Shown here: positions 1 to 7,667 of the stretch, piece after piece | How positions within the stretch are numbered: position 1 is the first letter of the stretch | How the letters are laid out: each line of letters opens with the position of its first letter | DNA from: Slackia sp. ZJ119 | GTDB taxonomy: Bacteria; Actinomycetota; Coriobacteriia; Coriobacteriales; Eggerthellaceae | Assembly (NCBI RefSeq): GCF_011039175.1 | Contig: NZ_JAAKEN010000012.1 | Span: 1 to 64,000 of the forward strand | Reading direction: 5' to 3' | DNA: 64,000 nt | Notes under the pieces: generated by a model | What the model was told of the DNA's origin: nothing | Database searches by the model: none | What the model saw: the letters and a program-made list of their open reading frames with translations, nothing else | Position numbers and translations under genes: made by a program

Positions 1-189
1 CGGAAGGGCGGCATGATGCCAATAGTGTAATATGCAGTTGATTCTGGGCAGTGCTGCGTTTGCTCGGGCGGGCCAAAGCCCGCACCTCCCAAACGCAGTC
101 ATGACACCAACAATCGGCACACAACCTTTTTGCTCTGATTCGCCTGGTTGCTGGGCAATCGGAGCTTTGCCAAGAATCTAGCAAGAGAC

Positions 190-218
190 TTCATTGTCGA
201 TAACTATACATGTATAAT
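190..218 (+). promoter_or_regulatory. Candidate promoter and palindromic operator for the TetR gene
   Basis: TTCATT at 190-195 and a consensus TATAAT at 213-218 are separated by 17 bases. A perfect 12-bp palindrome, TATACATGTATA (205-216), overlaps the -10 box, which is where a TetR-type repressor would bind to control its own gene. Promoter assignment is by eye. The rest of 1-261 shows no gene. Confidence 0.5.
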
Positions 219-261
219 ACTCCCTTGTTGCAATGCCTCAAGCTGAACCGAAGGGCCGACC

Positions 262-948
262 ATGCCGCGAACCGGAAATCTCGAATTGCGAAACGATCTC
301 GAGACCGCTCTTTATAGGAGCCTCGTGACTCGGGGCCTTGATGCGACCTCGTATCAGCTCGTGGCAGATGAGGCGGGCATCTCCCGCGCCCTCGTCCAGC
401 ATTACTACCCGCGCAAAATGGATTTTGCCGTCGAATACCTGAACGGGCTTTTATCGACGATCGCCGATATGCTCGGCATCGCCGAATACGGAGCCCCTTC
501 GCGGTTGAGCTATTTGGACGCGCATCGCATCGGATGCCTTTACTATGGCTATCTGCTCAGCAAGGATGGCGCTCGCCTTCTCCTTTATGACATGCTCAAA
601 GACCGTAATCTGGCAGATGAGCTGATGCGCGGGCATTACGAATGGGGCTTGGAGAACCTGGATCCTAGTCGTCCGAAATTCGAGTCTCGGTCACAGCGCG
701 TCATCGAAGTGTGGGGCGGCTTCTATGAGTTGATGTATTACTCGATCAAGCAGGATTTTGAAATAGACGTGCCTTCGAAGTCGTTCCAGATACTCGAAGC
801 GTTTCATGACGGCGCGGCCGAGCCGTTCGACCCAGATGGGGAGCTTTGCGGCAAGCCCTTTGACGCGTATCTTCTTGACGAGCTCAAAGCGAGGCTGGCT
901 GACGCTGTGAACAACCGCCCGAAACCAGATGAAAAGCTCGGCATGTGA
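262..948 (+). CDS. TetR/AcrR-family transcriptional regulator
   Basis: A 228-residue protein of usual TetR size. Residues about 13-57 form the N-terminal helix-turn-helix DNA-binding domain, with the typical pattern of an alanine- and glycine-rich turn followed by S-R-A-L-V-Q-H-Y-Y. The remaining 170 residues are a helical ligand-binding domain that I cannot assign to a ligand. The ATG is preceded by GAAGGG six bases upstream. Its promoter region holds a palindrome over the -10 box, so self-repression is likely. The next gene, the LRR protein, starts 27 bases after its stop in the same direction, so it may be the local regulator of the LRR/VWA/AAA cassette; that link is inference. Confidence 0.85.
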   Translation: MPRTGNLELRNDLETALYRSLVTRGLDATSYQLVADEAGISRALVQHYYPRKMDFAVEYLNGLLSTIADMLGIAEYGAPSRLSYLDAHRIGCLYYGYLLSKDGARLLLYDMLKDRNLADELMRGHYEWGLENLDPSRPKFESRSQRVIEVWGGFYELMYYSIKQDFEIDVPSKSFQILEAFHDGAAEPFDPDGELCGKPFDAYLLDELKARLADAVNNRPKPDEKLGM

Positions 949-975
949 GCATGGCCGACCGTATAGGAAGAAGTC

Positions 976-3585
976 ATGATGCTATCGGACGAAGAAATAC
1001 TGGCTGAAGACCGGCTTTCTGAAGAAAGGGAAGTCCTCCTGTACAACATCTCGCTCAGGCAGGACGACATGCGCACGCAGTCGACGGACGTGCCTCTCGC
1101 GAAGCTTGAAAGCGACGAAGCCTACCAAGAAATGATGCAGCGAGGGCTTCTCGCCTACGAAGTGATCAATCGCGGCAGCTTCCCCGTTGCAAACCTTCGC
1201 GTGACGCCGAAAGGGCTGAGGTATTGCGTCCTGTATTCCGAGGAAATTACGGCAAGGCGGCAATTCGACATCGCGGGCGCCGTGCAAAAGGCCGCCGAAT
1301 CGGGCCCTGAACCCTATGAGGGCCCCCACGTCGTCGGCGACGGCGACAAGAGCAGGCTGGTCTTCCCGTCCATGATCCCAACAGGGTTTTCGGACAGCGG
1401 TGTCGGCATAGCGCTCAGCGACGAGCAGCTCGAAAAGATTGCCGAAATCGGCGGCAAGCGGACCGGTTTCGCCCGTCGTCGGCAAGAGCTTGCGCATGGG
1501 CTCACGTCGGACGAGCGCACGTTCGCAGCGTCGGGCGACGTCGTTTGGCGCTACGTCGTGGCAGACGGCTCTTGCGTTCGCATCACCGGCGTCGACGCCG
1601 CGTCGAAGACATGGGAGGTTCCGGCACAGATCGAGGGCAAGCCCGTCCTCGCTATAGCTCCTGGCGCACTTTCGGGAAATGCCCAGGTCGAGAATATCGT
1701 CTGCGCTGACGGCATCGAGACGATAGGCAGTGGCGCTTTCCGGCGCAATGCGAACCTGAAGACGCTCGTGCTTCCCGAGAGCGTCTCCGACTTCGACCCG
1801 GGCTGGTTCGACCGATGCGCCAATCTGGAAGAGCTCGTGCTTCCCGGAAAGCTTGAGAACGTGAAAAGAGGCGTTCTCAGCAGCGGAAAGCTCAAAAGGC
1901 TGGTCATGGGGAAGGCCGTTCGGGACATCGAGGCGGGGGCCTTCCAGGGGTCCGTGCTCGAAGAGGTCGCCGTCAGCGAGAAAAACCCCTTCATCGTCAC
2001 AGACGGCTCTGCGATATATTCCGCAGACCTCAAACGGCTTTACGCTCTTGCATGCCCCTTGGAAGAGCTGGTCATCGCGCAAGGCTGCGAGGTCGTCGGC
2101 ACGAAATGCTGCCATGGGTTCAAGAGCCTGAAGAGCGTTTCGGCGCCGGATTCGGTGACGGAAATCGAATCGTTCGCGTTCTCCGACACCGGCTTGACGG
2201 CCTTTGTCGCGCCCCCGTCGCTCAAAAGCATCGGGGACAAGGCGTTTTTGTATTGCGACCAGCTCCATGAGGTCATGCTCAACGACGGCCTTGAGTCTAT
2301 TGGAGATTCGGCCTGCCAAGGCTCGTCTTTGGACGGCCTGACCATCCCGGCCACGGTAAGGCGCATCGGGTCGTCCGTGACAAAGGGCACCAACGTCGTG
2401 CATTCGGGCCCCCGCTGCACGTTCGCCATAGACGAGAGGTCGAAGGACCAGTTCTACGACGGCGAAGGAGGGCTCTACCGAAGAGAGGCCGACGGCATTC
2501 ATCTCGTGCAGCTCATCGATGCAGAGAAGGAGGTCTACGGGGTTTGCGACGGAACGGTCGCGATAGAGCCAGAGGCCTTTGCCTTTCATGGGGCCATCTC
2601 GCACGTGCGCATCCCGGGCACGGTCCGCAGCATTGGGGAATCGGCCTTCAGGGTGTGCAAGAACCTCAGGCATGTGAGCATCCCTGATTCCGTGGAAGTC
2701 ATCGGCGACGAAGCCTTCTTCGACACGAACTTGGAAGAGCTGCGCATACCCGCGAACCTGCGGGTCCTTGGCGACAGGGCCTTGGTGACGGAAGGCGTGC
2801 ACTACGGCCGGAAGCTGCCATCCCTCACGCGCGTCGACGTGTCTCCCGAAAACGACGTCTTCTACCTGGCCTGCGGCATGCTCTGCCGAAAGGGCGAACA
2901 GGGGGATGCCGTTGTCTTGTACATCGGGCCTGATCCTGAGGTGACGTTTCCCGACGAAGTCGTGCGGGTCGAGGACTATGCGTTCAACAACGCACGCGGC
3001 ATAGAGGCCTTGTCGTTGAATTCCAATCTCAAAACCATCGGCCCGAACGGGCTTTCGACAAGCTGCTGGATAGAGCACATCCATATCGAGCTTGCGAAGC
3101 CGCTGGAAAACAGGCGCGTCTTCGATTTCCGCTTCCCGAACACCCAAAGCGGCATACGCGGCATAGCGGTCGGCCTTGGAGGCGCGAATTGGGTGAACGT
3201 GCCCGGCATTGTGGAGCAGCTCGACATATGCCTGGCAAGTGCGCACAGCTTCGTCGCGCGAAGCTCCGATGAAGGCATCAGCGCCTATGAGCAGGCAAGG
3301 CTCATTCTCGACCGCTTTGAAGACCCCTTCATGCTCACCAAGGCGAACCGGACGTCGCTTGAGAGGATTCTGCGAAACAACATCGTTGACATCAGCGTGG
3401 ACGTCGCTTTGCATGACGACCGCGCCACCTTCGACGAGCTCGTGGAGCGGGGCTACGTGAACAAGGAAAACCTTGACGAGATCATCGAGCGCGTCGCCGC
3501 CCTGCGGGACGCCGCGACATCGGCCCACCTTCTGGAGACGAAGCGCCTCATGTTTGCAGAGAGCCCCTTCGACTACGACCTGTGA
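976..3585 (+). CDS. BspA-type leucine-rich-repeat protein (cytoplasmic)
   Basis: An 869-residue protein. Residues about 1-190 are a charged non-repeat region. Residues about 200-740 contain many LRR_5-type repeats of the BspA class, recognisable by recurring IGxxAF, LxxLxIPxxV and similar units. About 110 helical residues close the protein. There is no signal peptide, membrane helix or cell-wall anchor, unlike most BspA-like surface proteins, so it is probably intracellular. ATG codons lie at 976 and 979; GGAAG precedes them. Its last codons overlap the start of the VWA/DUF2201 gene, and a MoxR-like ATPase follows, so the three products probably act together. A target-recognition or scaffold role for the LRR part is inference. 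Confidence 0.8.
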   Translation: MMLSDEEILAEDRLSEEREVLLYNISLRQDDMRTQSTDVPLAKLESDEAYQEMMQRGLLAYEVINRGSFPVANLRVTPKGLRYCVLYSEEITARRQFDIAGAVQKAAESGPEPYEGPHVVGDGDKSRLVFPSMIPTGFSDSGVGIALSDEQLEKIAEIGGKRTGFARRRQELAHGLTSDERTFAASGDVVWRYVVADGSCVRITGVDAASKTWEVPAQIEGKPVLAIAPGALSGNAQVENIVCADGIETIGSGAFRRNANLKTLVLPESVSDFDPGWFDRCANLEELVLPGKLENVKRGVLSSGKLKRLVMGKAVRDIEAGAFQGSVLEEVAVSEKNPFIVTDGSAIYSADLKRLYALACPLEELVIAQGCEVVGTKCCHGFKSLKSVSAPDSVTEIESFAFSDTGLTAFVAPPSLKSIGDKAFLYCDQLHEVMLNDGLESIGDSACQGSSLDGLTIPATVRRIGSSVTKGTNVVHSGPRCTFAIDERSKDQFYDGEGGLYRREADGIHLVQLIDAEKEVYGVCDGTVAIEPEAFAFHGAISHVRIPGTVRSIGESAFRVCKNLRHVSIPDSVEVIGDEAFFDTNLEELRIPANLRVLGDRALVTEGVHYGRKLPSLTRVDVSPENDVFYLACGMLCRKGEQGDAVVLYIGPDPEVTFPDEVVRVEDYAFNNARGIEALSLNSNLKTIGPNGLSTSCWIEHIHIELAKPLENRRVFDFRFPNTQSGIRGIAVGLGGANWVNVPGIVEQLDICLASAHSFVARSSDEGISAYEQARLILDRFEDPFMLTKANRTSLERILRNNIVDISVDVALHDDRATFDELVERGYVNKENLDEIIERVAALRDAATSAHLLETKRLMFAESPFDYDL

Positions 3586-5324
3586 CGAGAATGCCTGGTA
3601 ATGCCATGAATGCCGAATTTGACGTTTCATCCCCGAAACTGCGAGACGAAGAGGACCGTTTCGAGCAGGCCCAGCGCCTGGCGTTGGAGATCATCGACGA
3701 GGCCCGCGTCCAGCTTATGATGAAGTTCCGCTTCCTCGACGTCGCCCTTTGGAAGATGGAGCCCCGGCTGACCGAAAAAATCGGCCGATACGCCCTGGCT
3801 GCCGACGGCACGCATGTCTACTACGAGCCCTACACGGTGATCGGGCGGTTCGATGCCGGATTCGACGAGGTGGTGCGCGACTACCTGCACTCCATCATGC
3901 ACTGCCTTTTCCGCCACCCTTACGACACGACCCGCGGGAACATCGAAGCATGGTGGCTCGTCTGCGACGTCATTGCGGAGAGCGCCGCAATGGACCTTTG
4001 CGGGAAGCGGTTTGCCAGCCCCCTTGACGAGGAGCGCCGGGCCGCTCTGGACGAGTTGCGCCGCCTCTGCGGCGGAAAGCTCACCCCTGGCAACCTGTAC
4101 GGCCTTTTCGTGCGTTCGCTCAGGCGGACGAAGGGCCCGGCCGAGCTGAGGGTGAGCGGAGCCAGGCTCAACGAGTTCCATGCGCTGTTCGAGCGCGATT
4201 ATCACAGGGGCTGGCCTTCCTACAAGCCAGAGCTGAAGACGGTCCTTGCCAACGACGACGAGGTTTCCGTCGAGGACTCAGACGGCAAGCGCGAATCCGA
4301 CGGCAGAGACAGCGGCTCGGGCGCAGACGCGTCGCAAACGGACGAGCAGCGCCAAGACCGGTACGACCTTTCCGAAGGCCAAAACACCGCCGACGCGCCA
4401 GAAGACGACTCCGACGGCGCGGAAGGCGAAGACGCGCAAAGCTCTTCGGAAGACTCCAGGTCAAGCGCAAAGGACGCGAACGGCGAGCCCGGCGACGCCG
4501 AAGCGGACCAAACAGACGATCCGCTCGACGAGATGGACGAATCGGTGCGCGACCCGGAAAAGACCGAGGAAGAGCGCAGCTGGGAAGAGCTGGCCAAGCA
4601 GGTGGAGACCGACTTGGAAACCTTCTCGGCGTCATGGGGCTGCGAGGCCGGCGGCTTCATGAAGCTCTTGTCTGCAGCGAACAGAAAGAAGGCCGATTAT
4701 TCCGACTTCCTGCGGCGCTTCTCTTCCCTTTCCGAAGAGATGAAGATCAACGACGACGAGTTCGACTACGTCTTCTATACCTACGGGCTCAAGCTGTACG
4801 GAAACATGCCGCTCATCGAACCGCTCGAGTACAAGGAGACGAACCACATCCGCGATTTCGCCATCTGCATCGATACGTCCGAGTCATGCGATGGAGAGCT
4901 TGTCAAAAGGTTCGTCGAGCATACCTTCAACATCTTGAAGAAGCAGGAGGACTATTCGCATAAGGTGAACATTCATGTGATCCAATGCGATTCGAAGGTC
5001 CAGTCCGATACGAAGATAAGCGATTTGCGCGACGTGGACAGGCTTATGGAGAGCTTCGCCGTGCGCGGAATGGGAGGCACGGACTTCCGTCCCGCTTTCA
5101 GCTACGTCGACGAGCTGAAGAGGAAAGGCGAGCTGGCCGACTTGAAGGGCATCATCTACTTCACGGACGGGCTTGGCGACTTCCCCGAAAAGGTGCCCGA
5201 CTATGATACGGCGTTCGTGTTCCTCGACGACGGCGAAAACCATATCCCCAACGTGCCCCCGTGGGCAATGCGCGTTCTGATAGACGAAGAAGGCATCAAC
5301 CGCTTCAAAAGCAAGCTTGATTAA
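3582..5324 (+). CDS. VWA-like/DUF2201 (putative metallopeptidase-related) protein
   Basis: A 580-residue protein in three parts. The N-terminal part resembles the DUF2201 metallopeptidase-like domain, but where a zinc protease would have HExxH it reads HSIMH (residues 103-107), followed by H112, so the catalytic glutamate is missing. Residues about 220-330 are a very acidic, Ser/Glu/Asp-rich disordered linker. The C-terminal part (about 425-580) is a von Willebrand A-like domain with a MIDAS-type D-T-S-E-S at 431, a GGTD near 499 and TDGLGD near 530. The GTG at 3582 overlaps the preceding stop; ATG codons at 3591 and 3606 are alternative starts. VWA proteins of this type are known partners of MoxR AAA+ ATPases, and one follows directly. 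Confidence 0.8.
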   Translation: MTRMPGNAMNAEFDVSSPKLRDEEDRFEQAQRLALEIIDEARVQLMMKFRFLDVALWKMEPRLTEKIGRYALAADGTHVYYEPYTVIGRFDAGFDEVVRDYLHSIMHCLFRHPYDTTRGNIEAWWLVCDVIAESAAMDLCGKRFASPLDEERRAALDELRRLCGGKLTPGNLYGLFVRSLRRTKGPAELRVSGARLNEFHALFERDYHRGWPSYKPELKTVLANDDEVSVEDSDGKRESDGRDSGSGADASQTDEQRQDRYDLSEGQNTADAPEDDSDGAEGEDAQSSSEDSRSSAKDANGEPGDAEADQTDDPLDEMDESVRDPEKTEEERSWEELAKQVETDLETFSASWGCEAGGFMKLLSAANRKKADYSDFLRRFSSLSEEMKINDDEFDYVFYTYGLKLYGNMPLIEPLEYKETNHIRDFAICIDTSESCDGELVKRFVEHTFNILKKQEDYSHKVNIHVIQCDSKVQSDTKISDLRDVDRLMESFAVRGMGGTDFRPAFSYVDELKRKGELADLKGIIYFTDGLGDFPEKVPDYDTAFVFLDDGENHIPNVPPWAMRVLIDEEGINRFKSKLD

Positions 5325-5333
5325 GGAGCAGCC

Positions 5334-6962
5334 ATGGACATCGCTACCGCGAAAAAGCAAATCAAGGAAACCGTGAACGCATACCTCAGGCGAGACGACG
5401 CAGGAATGTACGTCATCGAGCCGCAGCGGCAGCGCCCGATGTTTCTCGTCGGCGCCCCTGGCATCGGGAAGACCGCCATCATCGAGCAGATAGCTCAGGA
5501 GCTGCAGATCGGCGTGGTCTCATACTCCATGACCCACCACACCCGGCAAAGCGCGTTGGGCTTGCCCCAGATCGTCCGTCGCGAGTACAAGGGGTTGGAA
5601 TACGACGCCTCGGAATACACGATGAGCGAAATCGTGGGCGCCATCTACGACTACATGGAGGCGACGGGGGAAGAGCGCGGCATTCTGTTTTTGGACGAGA
5701 TCAACTGCGTCTCGGAAACGCTTTATCCGTCAATGCTGCAGTTCCTCCAGTTCAAGACGTTCGGGCGCCACAAGGTGCCCGACAACTGGGTCATCGTCTG
5801 CGCCGGCAACCCGCCCGAGTACAACAGGTCGGTCCATGAGTTCGACATCGTGATCCTCGATCGCCTGCGCGAGCTGGACGTCGAGCCGGACTACGCCGTC
5901 TGGAGGCAGTACGCCGCCGAAAAGGGCATCCACCCCGTCGTCACGTCCTTCTTGCAAGCCAAGCCCGACTGCTTCTACAAGGTCGAATCGAAGCCGGGAG
6001 GCGGCAAGAGCTTCGTCACGGCGCGTGGGTGGGAAGACCTCGCAAAGGTCATATCGCTCTACGAGGAATCGGGGGTTGCGTGCGACGAGGTGCTCTTTTC
6101 GCAGTTCCTGCGCGACGAGGACATACTGGACCGCTTCTCCGTGTATTACACCCTGTTCGAGAAGTACCGCTCGGACTACCAGATCGGCAGGGTGCTTGAC
6201 GGGGAAGCGAGCCTGGAGGTTTCGAACCGTGCCAAAGACGCCCCGTTCGACGAGCGCGTGGCGCTTCTCAACCTCATGCTGGATGCGCTCGCCGTGCAGT
6301 GCTCGAAGGCGCTCGACCAGCAGCGGCTCGTCCTTGCGATGCGCGATGCGCTGAGAGCGGCCAAGCCGAAGCTGCTCGAAGGCCAAACGGTGGAGGATGC
6401 GGTGCTTGTTCCCTTGCGCGAGCGCGAAGCCGAGCTTGAGCGCAAGGTCGCAGCGGGCACGGCTGCCCAGGAATTCACCCGCGGCGAGAACCTCTTCTTC
6501 CGCAAGATCCGCAGCATTGCGGGAACGTGCGCCGTAGAGCACGTCGATGCGGGCGCTGCAGCGTTTGCGGTGGTGAACGAAACGTATCGCAAAGAGGTGG
6601 ATGCGATAGAGCCCTTGGTCGAGCAAGCGCAGAAAAGGATGGCCAATGCCATCAAGTTCGTAGAGGAGTGCTTCGGCAGCGGCAGGGAGATGATCATGTT
6701 CCTTGCCGAGCTGAGCACGAGGACCGTCACAACGCAGTTCATCTCGCACTTTGGGAGCGACGCCTATTACGAGCGGAGCGGCGAGCTCAAGGTGGACGAG
6801 GCTCGCGAAAACCTCAGCGCACGCGTCCGCGACTTGACCGCCATCATGGACGAGATCAAAGAGGCCCAGCTCCTTGAGACCCAAGCGCTCGACATGGGAA
6901 GCGCCGCCGGCATGGGATTGTCCGATTCGAGCGTCAAGCACAAGAAGCAGGAGGGCGAATAG
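5334..6962 (+). CDS. MoxR-like AAA+ ATPase
   Basis: A 542-residue ATPase. The Walker A motif GAPGIGKT is at residues 40-47, Walker B (FLDE) near 120, and a sensor-1 region reads CAGNPPEYN near 160, a form I associate with the MoxR branch that is paired with DUF2201/VWA proteins. A long C-terminal helical extension (about 290-520) is of unknown role. The start is an ATG with AAGGAG well placed, nine bases after the VWA stop, so translation is probably coupled. MoxR-VWA pairs usually act as chaperones that insert cofactors or remodel protein complexes; the substrate here is unknown. No obvious client enzyme lies beside it other than the LRR protein. Confidence 0.88.
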   Translation: MDIATAKKQIKETVNAYLRRDDAGMYVIEPQRQRPMFLVGAPGIGKTAIIEQIAQELQIGVVSYSMTHHTRQSALGLPQIVRREYKGLEYDASEYTMSEIVGAIYDYMEATGEERGILFLDEINCVSETLYPSMLQFLQFKTFGRHKVPDNWVIVCAGNPPEYNRSVHEFDIVILDRLRELDVEPDYAVWRQYAAEKGIHPVVTSFLQAKPDCFYKVESKPGGGKSFVTARGWEDLAKVISLYEESGVACDEVLFSQFLRDEDILDRFSVYYTLFEKYRSDYQIGRVLDGEASLEVSNRAKDAPFDERVALLNLMLDALAVQCSKALDQQRLVLAMRDALRAAKPKLLEGQTVEDAVLVPLREREAELERKVAAGTAAQEFTRGENLFFRKIRSIAGTCAVEHVDAGAAAFAVVNETYRKEVDAIEPLVEQAQKRMANAIKFVEECFGSGREMIMFLAELSTRTVTTQFISHFGSDAYYERSGELKVDEARENLSARVRDLTAIMDEIKEAQLLETQALDMGSAAGMGLSDSSVKHKKQEGE

Positions 6963-7149
6963 GCTTGCGTCTCCTTCTTCTGCCAGCGCCGCAATCTGGG
7001 GAAACGCCGCCATGCGGACTCAGGGCTGGCGGGGCCCGTGCGGTGAAGTCCGTATATGAAGAAAATATGTGTTAGAGATTTCTAAGGTCAAATTCGAAGG
7101 CCTTCGCATCTTTTTCTGGCGAATGCAAGAAAAATACACTCCTAGTTGC

Positions 7150-7180
7150 AGCAAAACGCCTCTTTTTGGGGCGTTTTGCT
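7150..7180. terminator. Hairpin downstream of the AAA+ gene
   Basis: A perfect 11-bp stem, AGCAAAACGCC with GGCGTTTTGCT, around a 9-base loop containing five Ts. There is no T-run after the stem, so intrinsic termination is uncertain; it lies about 190 bases past the ATPase stop. Confidence 0.4.
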
Positions 7181-7470
7181 CTGCTGGACGCGGATTTTGC
7201 CGGCCGCACGCTCGTCAAGGCCGCCTCCCAAGCTGCGCCGAACGGCAAAATGATGCAAAAGGCGCCAAATCGGCGTCCAATCGTCTCAGGCACACAAAAT
7301 CTTCACATTTAGGAATGCATAAAACCGACTTGAAACTGCATAACGCGGCGCAGGCAGGCGATCGGCCGGCGTTTGCACCCTGGCTGACCCGCCTTTCCAT
7401 AACCGGCTGGTACATGCCAGCTGAGTGCTGAACGGCGTGCCAGCACGGCATGGAAACATGTGCCAAATCG

Positions 7471-7530
7471 GGCATAACCGGGCGTAACCGGGCGTAACCG
7501 GGTGTAACCGGGCGTAACCGGGCGTAATCG
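7471..7530. repeat. Six tandem copies of a 10-bp unit
   Basis: GGCGTAACCG is repeated six times head to tail, with single-base changes in the first (ggcat), fourth (ggtgt) and last (aatcg) copies. Function unknown. Confidence 0.9.
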
Positions 7531-7564
7531 TCAGGCCGGTCATATGAACAGTGGAGGCATGGTC

Positions 7565-7620
7565 AAGAAACGCCGAGAGCATGCAAAACAGGGCGTTTCT
7601 GCACGCTCTCGGCGTTTCTC
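7565..7620 (-). terminator. Inverted repeat after the histidine kinase gene
   Basis: Arms of about 15 bp (AAGAAACGCCGAGAGC and its complement) flank about 24 bases, 48 bases past the kinase stop on the minus strand. It is placed as a terminator, but the following T-run is weak (ttctt). Confidence 0.4.
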
Positions 7621-7667
7621 GAGCTCATGGCCTATCGGCTTTTGGCATTCAGTCGAACAAGAGACGG

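Larger units (their letters stand above)
6963..7667. other. Non-coding gap with repeats and hairpins
   Basis: About 700 bases with no convincing gene. It holds a hairpin at 7150-7180, a 10-bp tandem repeat at 7471-7530, an inverted repeat at 7565-7620, and sequence blocks near 7069 and 7316 that resemble blocks in the gap at 61331-61615. Short open frames here have neither a good ribosome site nor recognisable sequence. Confidence 0.7.

Noticed and set aside
7471-7530. Possible CRISPR array
   Set aside because: The 10-bp units are directly adjacent with no spacers and there are no cas genes.
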